Shown piece after piece: positions 8,199-16,897 of a DNA stretch of 19,828 bases. Both the position numbers and the translations under genes were made by a program. Each line of letters opens with the position of its first letter. The first letter of the stretch is position 1. The notes beneath the pieces were generated by a model. The model was given only the letters and a program-made list of their open reading frames with translations. It had not been told where the DNA came from and did not search any database. The stretch spans positions 1-19,828 of the forward strand of contig JBNKEI010000079.1 of NCBI GenBank assembly GCA_050288705.1, read 5' to 3'. Source of the DNA: JBNKEI01 sp050288705. Lineage in GTDB: Bacteria > Myxococcota > Myxococcia > Myxococcales > UBA5297.

Positions 8199-8879
8199 AT
8201 GAATTCCCCAGTCTCTGATCAACTGGAAGACAAGACTATCGCCAGTGAACAGGCGAAAGGTGGTGATACGCTCGAAACTACCAGCGAGTTGGAGCAAATG
8301 CTAGCAACCACTGAGAACAGCATAAAGAAACTTGATGAGCAACTGGCCGAAATTGAAAAGGAACGGGCTAACCTGAAGGCTGAGCGCGACTCTCTTCTTG
8401 AAAAGATAAATGCTAGAAAGACTGCCGAGCCTGAAAATCAACTAGAAAACACTGGTGCTCCAAAAAATGAGACTAAGCAGTCATGTCTTTCCGGGTATAA
8501 AATTCTTATAGTAGACGATAGCCAATTTGTTTTGGCTGCGCTCAGCGAGTCTTTCAAAAAGGAAGGATTGCAAGTTGTCAAGGCATCGTCAGCCGCGGAA
8601 GCGATCAAGAAGCTTGGGCAGCATAGTAATATCGCGCTTATAATTTCCGATATTGCCATGCCCGGTTGCGATGGTTTGCAATTTGTAAATGCCTTGCGGA
8701 CTCTTCCGCGGACGTCGGCATTGCCCATAATACTTTACTCAGGAACTCCTACCTATGCATATGAAGATGCCGCCAGAAGACTGAAGGTTGCTGATTTCGT
8801 TAATAAGAGAACTGAGGATATTTTACGCGCAATTAAGGAAGTTTTGTGCCCGGTCGAAGATGAAAGCATAGCTGATTAG
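8199..8879 (+). CDS. Single-domain response regulator with N-terminal coiled coil
   Basis: An acidic N-terminus leads into a strong coiled coil (about 29-73, heptad-rich with repeated Leu, Glu and Lys), then a linker and a C-terminal receiver domain. The receiver has the acidic pair in ILIVDDSQ (106-107), phosphoacceptor Asp about 151 in ISDIAMPGCDG, Ser about 181 in LYSGT, and Lys about 203 in NKRT, so it should be phosphorylatable. There is no output domain, so signalling probably works by dimerisation or partner binding through the coiled coil. No histidine kinase is encoded nearby. The frame extends to a TTG at 8178; the ATG at 8199 is preferred but neither has a clear Shine-Dalgarno. It lies 61 bases after the TPR gene and may share its transcript. 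Confidence 0.85.
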   Translation: MNSPVSDQLEDKTIASEQAKGGDTLETTSELEQMLATTENSIKKLDEQLAEIEKERANLKAERDSLLEKINARKTAEPENQLENTGAPKNETKQSCLSGYKILIVDDSQFVLAALSESFKKEGLQVVKASSAAEAIKKLGQHSNIALIISDIAMPGCDGLQFVNALRTLPRTSALPIILYSGTPTYAYEDAARRLKVADFVNKRTEDILRAIKEVLCPVEDESIAD

Positions 8880-8971
8880 TTTTTTCACGCATTTCACTAA
8901 TTTTGCGTGCAACCCCCTACTATCAGCAGCTATTATTGCTTCCCGATATTCTTTCCGTGGAGACCAAGCGC

Positions 8972-10594
8972 ATGGTGACTGAAACGTCGAAGGTAAGCGT
9001 GGTTATTGCTACATACAATCGACTTTTTTCGTTAAAAAACCTTTTGGAAGATCTCGCTGTTCAGCGCGGCTTTGGTCCCAATCAGCCTAGTCAAATCGAG
9101 GTCGTGGTGGTAGATGACGGCTCAAAACAGCCCGTCGCCGAGGCGTTGAGTTCGTTTAAGCCCCCCTATCAATTGCGCGTTCTCACCAAGCAAAACGGAG
9201 GCCAGGCATCGGCGCGACATGCCGGTATATTGGAGGCATCCGGGGAAATAATTGTCGTTCTTGACGACGACATGCGGGTCGAGCCGGAATTTATTAGCGA
9301 GCATCTTAAGTGTCATCTTTCCGGCATGGAAGTAGTGTTTGGGGAATTTATTTTCCCGAAAGACTTGCAAAAACTGACCATCTTTGAGCGTTGGCATATT
9401 TCCTTGTTAGTTCGCTATGCACGGGAAGTGATCGATGGCATTACTCCGGTGCGCGGTAGTGACCTATCCACGGGAAACGTTTCCTTCCGACGTCAGCTAT
9501 ACCTCGACGTAGGCGGATTCGATACTTCCTTGCGCCAATCAGAGGATAAAGAGCTAGGCATTCGCTTCGAAAAACGTGGCGCCCGCATTGGCTTTTCTCG
9601 CCAGGCGCGCTCCATGAACTGCTCTGATCACACCAGCATGGAAGCATGGTTTGGACGGGCTTTGGGGTATGGAAGCTGGGATTTGCATATTGCTAAGAAG
9701 CATCCCGATATAGAAAACGTCGACCCTTGGCGATTTCTGTTAGAGGTTAGCCCGGCTAAGCAACCACTGATAGCTATGGCAGCGCTAGCTCCGCGAACAG
9801 GCAAATTTTTGGGAAGAATTGCCGCCAACTCGGCGATTATTTCTGATCGTCTGGGGCTGGAGCGTATAGCAATGGCAGAGGTCACTATGGCTTATGGTCT
9901 TGCTTATTTTGTAGGAATTCGTAACGGTGCGGGAACATTACCCAACACCATAAAAGACTTTGGAAGCTATTTACTTAAGCGGAGCCGGCGGCGATTAATA
10001 GAAAAAAAACCAGCGCCTCTAGCTGCCGCCTTTCATTGTATTAGGGCTGTGCGTAGCGACTATAATTTGATGCGTGCCAATCGTTTAAAATATTCGCTAG
10101 AACATTCGCTGGTAAGCGTGCGTCAATTTCCAAAAGATTTATTGGAAAAAATTGGTTTACAAATGATGTTAGCTATTAGGCTGATGCATTTTCTTAGGGA
10201 CAGTGGCATTCCTAAGGGCGGTCCTATAGCGTCAAGGCTAATACGATTTGTCTATGGCTCTGACGTGCATTTCAATGCTGAATTCGCTCCCGGAATTAAT
10301 ATTATTCACGGAATGGGAATGGCCATAAGCAGTGCGGCAAAACTTGGATCGGGCTGTGTTCTGTCACACAACATTACTCTTGGCCACGCAGTTGATGCTG
10401 AGACTCGCCAGTCGGGTGCACCTATTCTTGGAAAAAATGTGCATTTAGGGCCAGGCGCCACTCTTATTGGCCCCATTACGGTAGGAGACGAATCAAAAGT
10501 AATGGCTGGGTCGATTTTAAATTCATCGGTACCTCCCCGTTCGCTGGTGTGCCCGGGTAATAGCAATATCACCACACGCAAGGCGAGCCCTTGA
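8972..10594 (+). CDS. Fused GT2 glycosyltransferase and serine O-acetyltransferase-like protein
   Basis: Two enzymes appear joined in one chain of 540 residues. The N-terminal GT-A glycosyltransferase family 2 domain shows VSVVIATYNR (8-17), VVVVDDGS, the metal-binding LDDD (about 97-100) and an acidic ED (191-192) in LRQSEDKELG, the usual catalytic base region. The C-terminal part, from about 385, has a left-handed beta-helix acyltransferase pattern like CysE: INIIHGMGMAI, SGCVLSHNITLGH with conserved His residues, GAPILGKNVHLGPGATLIG, and PPRSLVCPGN. The upper middle (about 255-380) links them. It probably builds and O-acetylates a surface sugar, or serves a serine-derived group; substrates are unknown. 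Start: the ATG at 8972 has GGAG 9 bases upstream, which is better than the TTG at 8903. Its stop overlaps the TTG start of waaA. Confidence 0.9.
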   Translation: MVTETSKVSVVIATYNRLFSLKNLLEDLAVQRGFGPNQPSQIEVVVVDDGSKQPVAEALSSFKPPYQLRVLTKQNGGQASARHAGILEASGEIIVVLDDDMRVEPEFISEHLKCHLSGMEVVFGEFIFPKDLQKLTIFERWHISLLVRYAREVIDGITPVRGSDLSTGNVSFRRQLYLDVGGFDTSLRQSEDKELGIRFEKRGARIGFSRQARSMNCSDHTSMEAWFGRALGYGSWDLHIAKKHPDIENVDPWRFLLEVSPAKQPLIAMAALAPRTGKFLGRIAANSAIISDRLGLERIAMAEVTMAYGLAYFVGIRNGAGTLPNTIKDFGSYLLKRSRRRLIEKKPAPLAAAFHCIRAVRSDYNLMRANRLKYSLEHSLVSVRQFPKDLLEKIGLQMMLAIRLMHFLRDSGIPKGGPIASRLIRFVYGSDVHFNAEFAPGINIIHGMGMAISSAAKLGSGCVLSHNITLGHAVDAETRQSGAPILGKNVHLGPGATLIGPITVGDESKVMAGSILNSSVPPRSLVCPGNSNITTRKASP

Positions 10595-11895
10595 CGATGC
10601 GTTTTTTGTACTCCTTAGCGTTTCTAATTTTCTTTGCGTTCTGCTTTCCTGTTTTGGTGGTTTATCGAAAAACGCGAGCGGGTTTGGCTCAGCGGTTTGG
10701 ATTTTACCCTCAGGGAACGTTTGCCAGGCGAGGCGAAGGGAGGCGCATTTGGCTGCATGGAGCTTCAGCGGGAGATTTACTAGCTCTTTCTCCCATGATT
10801 AAGGAACTGAGAGCACGTTTTCCTGGCTGTACACTAGTAGTTTCCACAATAACCAATTCTGGTTATCTAATGGCTAAAGAACGAATTCAAGGAGTGGAAG
10901 CAGTTATATTTGCTCCCTGGGATTTGCCAGGGGCGACCCAAAGAGCGGCTCGCGCTATTAAGCCCGATTTATTAGTGCTAGAATATACCGAAATCTGGCC
11001 GAATCTAATTTGGGCAGCAAAAAAATACGGGGCGAAAATCGCCATTACCAATGGAAGGTTTTCTCCTGTCCATTTGCAGTCATATAAAATACTGTTTTCA
11101 GTAATCGGTAATCCTTTAAAGGCCATAGATTTGTTTTTGATGAGGGAAGACGAAGAGGCGCAACGGGCGTTGACGCTAGGTGCGCCGCTGGAAAGAGTGT
11201 GGGTCACCGGGAACACTAAGTTTGATGCTTTAGTTTCGAATGCCAATGTATTAACTAGCGAAAATGAACTAGTGCAGTCCTTTGGATTTCCTGAGCATGC
11301 GCAGGTATTAATATGTGGCTCTACTCACGAAGGTGAAGAATCGTTACTGTTACAGGTTTTTGAGCGACTACTAGAGAACCATCCAAATCTATATTTTGTA
11401 TTGGCTCCTCGTTACATTGAGCGGGCCGAAAAACTAAAAGCATTAGCAAAAACTCTCAAATTACCGGTTTGTTTACGAACCGAGAAGGAAAAACCTAAAG
11501 AAGCCAGGGTGGCCATTTTAGATACCATTGGTGAGCTTTCCCTCGCCTATCGAGCAGCAACGCTGGTATTTGTGGGAGGTTCGTTTATCAAGAATAGGGG
11601 AGGACAGAATATCTTGGAGCCGGCGGCTCAAGGAAAACCAGTGTTATTTGGCCCTCATATGGAAAATTTTCACGATAGCGTACAAGTACTGGTGGGACGG
11701 GGAGGAATTCAAGTAAAAGATTGTGACCATCTTTATAGAGTTGCAAACGATTTGTTGAACATACCAGAAAAATTACAAGAATTGGGGTCAATGGCCAAGA
11801 ACGCTGTTTCTAACATCAAAGGAGCGAGTGAACGAAATGTATCTCTCATGGTCCAGGCGTTAGAACCAACCAAAAGTGAAAAATATGGCTTTTAA
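10591..11895 (+). CDS. waaA: Kdo transferase (3-deoxy-D-manno-octulosonic acid transferase)
   Basis: Predicted inner-membrane-associated GT-B enzyme that adds Kdo from CMP-Kdo to lipid IVA, the first sugar of the LPS core. An N-terminal membrane anchor (about 5-26, FLYSLAFLIFFAFCFPVLVV) is followed by family motifs: WLHGASAGD (the usual Glu after Gly is Asp here), LEYTEIWPNLI, ITNGRFS, VWVTGNTKFD, CGSTHEGEE, FVGGSF and GGQNILEPAAQGKPVLFGPHMENF. Its 434 residues match the family. AAGG at 10580-10583 sits 7 bases before the TTG start; an ATG at 10597 is the alternative but is 13 bases away. The TTG overlaps the previous stop as TTGA, the same junction type as at 5270. Whether it adds one, two or more Kdo residues cannot be told. 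Confidence 0.95.
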   Translation: MTMRFLYSLAFLIFFAFCFPVLVVYRKTRAGLAQRFGFYPQGTFARRGEGRRIWLHGASAGDLLALSPMIKELRARFPGCTLVVSTITNSGYLMAKERIQGVEAVIFAPWDLPGATQRAARAIKPDLLVLEYTEIWPNLIWAAKKYGAKIAITNGRFSPVHLQSYKILFSVIGNPLKAIDLFLMREDEEAQRALTLGAPLERVWVTGNTKFDALVSNANVLTSENELVQSFGFPEHAQVLICGSTHEGEESLLLQVFERLLENHPNLYFVLAPRYIERAEKLKALAKTLKLPVCLRTEKEKPKEARVAILDTIGELSLAYRAATLVFVGGSFIKNRGGQNILEPAAQGKPVLFGPHMENFHDSVQVLVGRGGIQVKDCDHLYRVANDLLNIPEKLQELGSMAKNAVSNIKGASERNVSLMVQALEPTKSEKYGF

Positions 11896-12946
11896 GTTTG
11901 CCAATACAAACCAGTCGCTGCGAATACTGGTAATAAGACTCTCTGCTCTGGGCGATGTACTGCTGGCTACACCAGCTATTCGTGCTTTAAAGCACCATTT
12001 TGCGTCAGCTACAATTGACTGGCTAGTAGAAAAGCCCTATTTGCCTCTAATTGAAGGCAATCCTTATGTCAGGGCATTAGAATACGACAAAAAAGGCAAA
12101 CATTCTGGGAGTAACGGATTATGGGATCTGCGGAAATATTTAAAAGATGCCGAATATGATTTAGTGATTGACCTACAAAACAAACCAAAAACCTGGTGGC
12201 TAAGAGTAGGAAAATCGAATTTTACATGGTCTAAACGTTCGACATCCAAAGCATTGCTTGCGCTTCTAGGGCACGACCCACCAGCAGGGGGCGAACATGC
12301 TATTGAACGCTTTATTTCAGCACTGCAGCCTCTGGGGGTGAAAGCCCGTGGTCAAGAGCTTGATCTGGTAATTACTCCAGCTATGAATACCGAATCCGCC
12401 CAGTTGTTCTCATCAGGTAATTCCATAGCAGGAATTGCACCCGGCACTCGTTGGGCTACAAAACGTTGGTCCCCGCAGCGCTTTGCTCAATTAGTGGAAA
12501 AACTTGTAGATCATGGGTATTCGCCGGTTTTGTTGGGAGGGCCATCTGACCACCGGTCTATTCAGGAGGTTCGGTCATTATTGCCACCTAGTCTACAGAA
12601 AGTACCGGATACTTGTTGCCTGGGAGTAGGTGGTTTGGCTTCTACCATTGCTCGGGCATCGCTGGTAGTAGCTGGCGATTCTGGACCAGTACATATAGCC
12701 TCAGCTACTTCCACGCCAGTGGTAGCCTTATTTGGGCCAACCAACCCGGAAAGATGGCGGCCACTTTCCTCAAGGTCAGTAGTAGTCAAGGCGCCAAATC
12801 TGAAATGTAGTCCTTGCTCTAATCACGGAAGTAATCAATGTCCGCGCGGTTTTCATGAATGCATGAAAAAAATTGAAGTAGAAGATGTAATGACTGCACT
12901 AAATCAAATGCAATTGCTAGGAATACGCCATGGAAAGAAAAGATAA
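11885..12946 (+). CDS. ADP-heptose:LPS heptosyltransferase family (GT9)
   Basis: Predicted cytoplasmic GT-B enzyme that transfers L-glycero-D-manno-heptose from ADP-heptose onto the LPS core. The N-terminal motif is LRILVIRLSALGDVLLATPAIRAL. The middle has GIAPGTRWATKRWSPQRFAQLV, and the C-terminal donor-binding block is VAGDSGPVHIASATSTPVVALFGPTNPERWRP. A Cys cluster (CSPCSNHGSNQCPRG and a later ECM) matches that seen in WaaF-like members. Length of about 353 residues is normal. It overlaps waaA by 11 bases from this ATG, or 20 from a GTG at 11876 in the same frame, so translational coupling is likely. WaaF, WaaC and RfaQ-type members cannot be separated by eye; the acceptor is unknown. Confidence 0.93.
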   Translation: MAFKFANTNQSLRILVIRLSALGDVLLATPAIRALKHHFASATIDWLVEKPYLPLIEGNPYVRALEYDKKGKHSGSNGLWDLRKYLKDAEYDLVIDLQNKPKTWWLRVGKSNFTWSKRSTSKALLALLGHDPPAGGEHAIERFISALQPLGVKARGQELDLVITPAMNTESAQLFSSGNSIAGIAPGTRWATKRWSPQRFAQLVEKLVDHGYSPVLLGGPSDHRSIQEVRSLLPPSLQKVPDTCCLGVGGLASTIARASLVVAGDSGPVHIASATSTPVVALFGPTNPERWRPLSSRSVVVKAPNLKCSPCSNHGSNQCPRGFHECMKKIEVEDVMTALNQMQLLGIRHGKKR

Positions 12947-12968
12947 GTTGTTTCTTTCCCTAGTTTTT
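12932..12968 (+). terminator. Hairpin and T-tract overlapping the heptosyltransferase stop codon
   Basis: GGAAAGAAA (12932-12940) and its exact reverse complement TTTCTTTCC (12951-12959) form a 9-bp stem with a 10-base loop that contains the TAA stop (12944-12946). A run of five T lies at 12964-12968. The arrangement fits a rho-independent terminator on the plus strand, though the stem is A/T-rich. There is no matching T-tract on the other strand, so it should not stop the convergent solenoid transcript. Confidence 0.5.
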
Positions 12969-13003
12969 GCGCTTCCTGGCTAGACCGGAGAGCCATTTTA
13001 TAG

Positions 13004-16000
13004 TCAGGCAATCCATAAGTTGCCATCCCGTCTTCTCTTACGATGCTCTCGATTTTGCGAATGCGAATCCATATATTTTCTTTTCCCGGCAGATCTGTTA
13101 TCACTATCTTCCAGAGATCCATTTATAATTAGTTCCGGGTTAATCCTGGCCAACCCCCCTTTAAACACTACCTTTCCTCCGGATTTCTCAAATATAATTT
13201 TTTCGGAAATTCTGAGATTTCCGGTTATAGTTACTGTATTGCCTCCTGCTTTAATATTCCCGACTGTACCTTCTCCGCTCAGCTTTATATTTTTTTTGGA
13301 AAAAAGCTCGTCGATTTTGGAATTATTCAACAAGCTGATATTTCCAGATTTGGATATAACTTTCCTGACCTTGGCTCTATCGCGAAGTACAAGATTGTCT
13401 GCAATTACTTTATTCTCTACTTCACAATTATCCCCGATTTTCGCTTCTTCTGCTTCAATGCTTTTAACCGTGGCATTGTTTCTCATGTATACTCCGCAAG
13501 CTTTTATTTCATCTGCGTGGGTGTTGCTGCACAGATATGCATTTTTTTTGGCATTTAGTTTTTTTGTCTTTGCGGATTCTTTCATGTATATATTTTCCCT
13601 GGTCGTTACTGTGTTTGCACTGGCTCTATTCTTGATGTATACATTTTTTTTGGCATTTACTATATTCGCACTGGAATCATGTTTCAGGCTAGCGCCTTCC
13701 TGACTGTTTATTGTATCTGCATGCGCATTGCCCTCAAGGTCTGCTTCTTTCCCAGTATTAAGTAAATCTACACTGGCTTTGTCTCGCAAATATGCGATTT
13801 CCAAAGTTTTAATAGTACCTACTCTAGCACTTCCTTTAATAATTACTTCTTTCATCGCATCTATTACTTCTGCGGTTGCTTCTTCATGCAGCCATATCTT
13901 ATCTCGGGTATTTATTCTCCCGGCCCAGGCGTTACCATACAAGTTTACGGTCTTCTCAGCATTCAATGTATTTACTCTGGCGTTGTCTTTAATGTTTGAT
14001 TCCTTCATAGCTTCTACCAGCTCTGCCTTGGAATCATCACTCATAAAGAAAATCCCATGTGCTTTTGCAGTGCCTATACTTCCTTCGCCTAGAATGTACG
14101 CCTTTTCATGAGCTTCTATTTTTGTTGCCCTAGCTGTTCCTTTAATAGTTGCTTTTTTTAAAACATCTACTGTTTCAATCCGGGCATTATTTTCTAGCAA
14201 AACTTCTCCCTGGGCATTTACTGTGTGCGCAGAGGCAGAATCGCGCATGTTCATATTTCCTTGCGAATTTAGAATATTTACCGAAGCATTGTCTTTTACA
14301 GAAACATTTCTTTTGCTATTTAGTATATTTGCTCGGGCTCTGTCTTGCATAATAACTGGCTTCTCTGTGTCTATAATATCATGTTCCTCGTCGTCGCAAA
14401 TCATATAAAAATCGCCGAATGGCGGTAAAGATCTGGTTGGTATATTTTGAGTGTTAGCATTGCTAATCAGAGAACCATTGAGAATTATTTCCGAATTAAT
14501 CTGGGCAATATTGTTTTTTTCGTCCGGCGCCAGTATCACTTTTCCTCCGGGGTTTCTAAACATAATTTTTCCATTGATTTTCACCGGACCAGTTATAATT
14601 ACTGCCTCGCCTTCTGTTTCAACGTTTCCAACTGTACCTCTTCCCGCTAGATTAATGTTCGTTTTGGAAAAAAGTTTGTCAATTCTGGAATTGTCAAATA
14701 CCTGAACCTTTCCTGAACCGGCTATAACTTTTCTGGCAGAGGATTCCTCACGCAGGCTTATATTATTTTTGCAGCATATTCTGTGCGCACTTGCCATGCC
14801 GTTAAGGTCAACGTCGCGGGCAGTTATTCTGTCTTCGACCCTGGACTCTCCCGCAATTCTCACCTTTTTTTCTGCATCTATTATATTAACGATGGCATTG
14901 CCTTTCATATACACATTCATTTTGCCATTTACTGTATTTGCTATAGCGTTGTCGACAATATACGTATTTCCATCAGCATTTACTATATCCGCCTTTCCGT
15001 TGCCCTGTATATAGACGTCTCCCTGGGCATTTATTGTATTTACGTTAGCATTACCTGCAATCCCTGCATCTTGCCCGGTGTTTATTATGTTTGCACCGGA
15101 TTTTCCTTTCAGGGATACAGTTTTCGCAGAATTTATTGTATCCATCCAGTCTTTGTTGTTCAGTATAGTATTCTTTGATTTAGAAGCAGGGTTATTGTTG
15201 ATTAGGGAACCATTTATAATTTTTTTCGGGTCAAAAACAGCGCCATTTCCCTTTTTGTCTGGATTGAGAATCACTTTTCCGCCCAGTTGATTAAACATAA
15301 TTCTTTTAGTAATCTCTATCGGTCCTGTTATGGTTACTGTTTTGCCGCTTGCTTCAATCCACTCGATTGTGCCTTCTCCTTTTAAATTGATATCCTTTTC
15401 GGAGAAAAGCTTAACGATTCCAGATTTATCGTGTAACTCAACCTCTCCTGATTTGGATATAACCTCATTGGTCCTTGATTTGTGATGGCAAGCAAGATGA
15501 TTTCCGACTATTATTTTCTCGACAAATGAATAGCCGGAGAGTTTTGCATTGCCTTTACAATGCAATTCAGAAACACAGGTTTGATCATAAATCTTGGCAT
15601 TGCGAGCAGTTATTCTACCCAGAACCTGGGCTTTATCCCTGATTTCCACACTATTTTTTGCATCTATCTCCATGACCTCGCTATCGCCTTTGAGGTATAC
15701 GCTTTTTTCGGTATTTATGGTATTTGCTATGGAAACGCCTTTCAAAAGTACAGATTGCTCTGTTTCTATATCACCAGCGTTTTCATTTCCATCAACTATG
15801 CAAATGTCGTGAGGTATATTCTCTTCGGAAAGTATAACAGCCTTGGTGGTCTGGTTTTCCATAATGACAGGCGCTTTTGAGGTAGAAGTTGCCGACGATG
15901 TATTTTCTGAATCTATGTGTCTTGTCTTTTCTGAAACCTCAAAAGAGCCATTTTTTATTATTTCCGAATCAATACTGGCAGTATCGCCGCTTTTATCCGG

Positions 16001-16897
16001 CTTTAGAATTACCTTTCCGTCTTTATTTTTAAACATGATCTTTTCGCTAATTTTTACCGGGCCTACTATTGTTACAATTTCACCCTCTGTCTCTATGCTT
16101 CCTATCCGGCCTTCTCCTTTCAGATCGATATTGCTATCGGACGAAAGTCTATTGATTTCAGAATTGTGATATAATTCAACATCTCCAGAGCCGGATATTA
16201 CTTCTTCAGCTTTGGAGCTGTCGCGAAGAATGAGTTTATTTTTAACCTCAATTTTATTAGCAAAAGCTTTTTGGGAGAGTTGGACATTGTTTCTGGAGTG
16301 TACATTGTTGGCTAGAGCCTCATCGTAAATCTCAATTTCATGTGCAAACAAATCATTGAAAATCCGAGATTTGTTTCTGATTTTTACGGCGCTTCCGGCA
16401 TTTATCGTTGTAACTTCAGCATATCCCCCGATGTCCACCCATTTTCCTGTATTTATAACATTCAATTTATTCCAGCCTCTTGCAACAACAGGCATCTCCG
16501 TTTCAATATTATTGTCATTGCCTGCTGTATAAACGCTTTCAATTGTATATACATCGTTTGAAGAAAGTGGTGATGCCGATGACGCAGTTTCACTCTCTCT
16601 TGAAAAGGTAGTACTTTTTCCGATTTCGAGTCCGGCTGCTTTAGTACGATTAGCACCGCTAGTGCCGAGGTGGAAACGCGGTGATACTCCATGAGTCAAG
16701 AACCTGTCAGGCGCTTGATTCGATAGGCTAGTTGTTTGAGCATCTAGCTTGGTGGGAGCGAATTCATCTTTGTTGTCTTTGGAAACCGGTGAGCGTGCTG
16801 CAGTAGATGCAGACTGTACATTGGTGGTATTGTATCGAGAGTGCGCAGCATACCTCGGTGATGTTGTGGACGGTGCTTCAGGACTAACCTTGTTCAT
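13004..16897 (-). CDS. Giant repetitive beta-solenoid protein, bactofilin-like coils, four modules
   Basis: I recognise no named family. The ATG at 16897 has AAGAAGGG 7 bases upstream and gives 1297 residues; the frame continues to a GTG at 17068 but that stretch looks like leader. Residues 1-135 are Ser/Thr-rich and probably disordered. The rest is built from 17-residue coils of the form N-A-x-x-x-V-x-L-x-G-x-A-x-A-x-x-I, as in NAEKTVNLYGNAWAGRI, expected to fold as a right-handed beta-helix. There are four modules (about 136-319, 359-566, 576-811, 833-1264), each ending in the same block: SGxVxL, LFSxxNIxLxGxGTVGxI, VTITGPVKI, KIMF, GGKVIL, IINGSL. They differ mainly by whole coils; module 4 has over twenty. 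The coil resembles bactofilin (DUF583). The C-terminal tail is very basic (KRK, then RKRRR 11 residues later). No signal peptide or membrane span is seen. It faces the heptosyltransferase gene. Confidence 0.85.
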   Translation of the reverse strand: MNKVSPEAPSTTSPRYAAHSRYNTTNVQSASTAARSPVSKDNKDEFAPTKLDAQTTSLSNQAPDRFLTHGVSPRFHLGTSGANRTKAAGLEIGKSTTFSRESETASSASPLSSNDVYTIESVYTAGNDNNIETEMPVVARGWNKLNVINTGKWVDIGGYAEVTTINAGSAVKIRNKSRIFNDLFAHEIEIYDEALANNVHSRNNVQLSQKAFANKIEVKNKLILRDSSKAEEVISGSGDVELYHNSEINRLSSDSNIDLKGEGRIGSIETEGEIVTIVGPVKISEKIMFKNKDGKVILKPDKSGDTASIDSEIIKNGSFEVSEKTRHIDSENTSSATSTSKAPVIMENQTTKAVILSEENIPHDICIVDGNENAGDIETEQSVLLKGVSIANTINTEKSVYLKGDSEVMEIDAKNSVEIRDKAQVLGRITARNAKIYDQTCVSELHCKGNAKLSGYSFVEKIIVGNHLACHHKSRTNEVISKSGEVELHDKSGIVKLFSEKDINLKGEGTIEWIEASGKTVTITGPIEITKRIMFNQLGGKVILNPDKKGNGAVFDPKKIINGSLINNNPASKSKNTILNNKDWMDTINSAKTVSLKGKSGANIINTGQDAGIAGNANVNTINAQGDVYIQGNGKADIVNADGNTYIVDNAIANTVNGKMNVYMKGNAIVNIIDAEKKVRIAGESRVEDRITARDVDLNGMASAHRICCKNNISLREESSARKVIAGSGKVQVFDNSRIDKLFSKTNINLAGRGTVGNVETEGEAVIITGPVKINGKIMFRNPGGKVILAPDEKNNIAQINSEIILNGSLISNANTQNIPTRSLPPFGDFYMICDDEEHDIIDTEKPVIMQDRARANILNSKRNVSVKDNASVNILNSQGNMNMRDSASAHTVNAQGEVLLENNARIETVDVLKKATIKGTARATKIEAHEKAYILGEGSIGTAKAHGIFFMSDDSKAELVEAMKESNIKDNARVNTLNAEKTVNLYGNAWAGRINTRDKIWLHEEATAEVIDAMKEVIIKGSARVGTIKTLEIAYLRDKASVDLLNTGKEADLEGNAHADTINSQEGASLKHDSSANIVNAKKNVYIKNRASANTVTTRENIYMKESAKTKKLNAKKNAYLCSNTHADEIKACGVYMRNNATVKSIEAEEAKIGDNCEVENKVIADNLVLRDRAKVRKVISKSGNISLLNNSKIDELFSKKNIKLSGEGTVGNIKAGGNTVTITGNLRISEKIIFEKSGGKVVFKGGLARINPELIINGSLEDSDNRSAGKRKYMDSHSQNREHRKRRRDGNLWIA

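Noticed and set aside
13450..14400. 51-bp periodic repeats that could be taken for a CRISPR array
   Set aside because: The units are degenerate, in frame, continuous without spacers, and encode the 17-residue coils.
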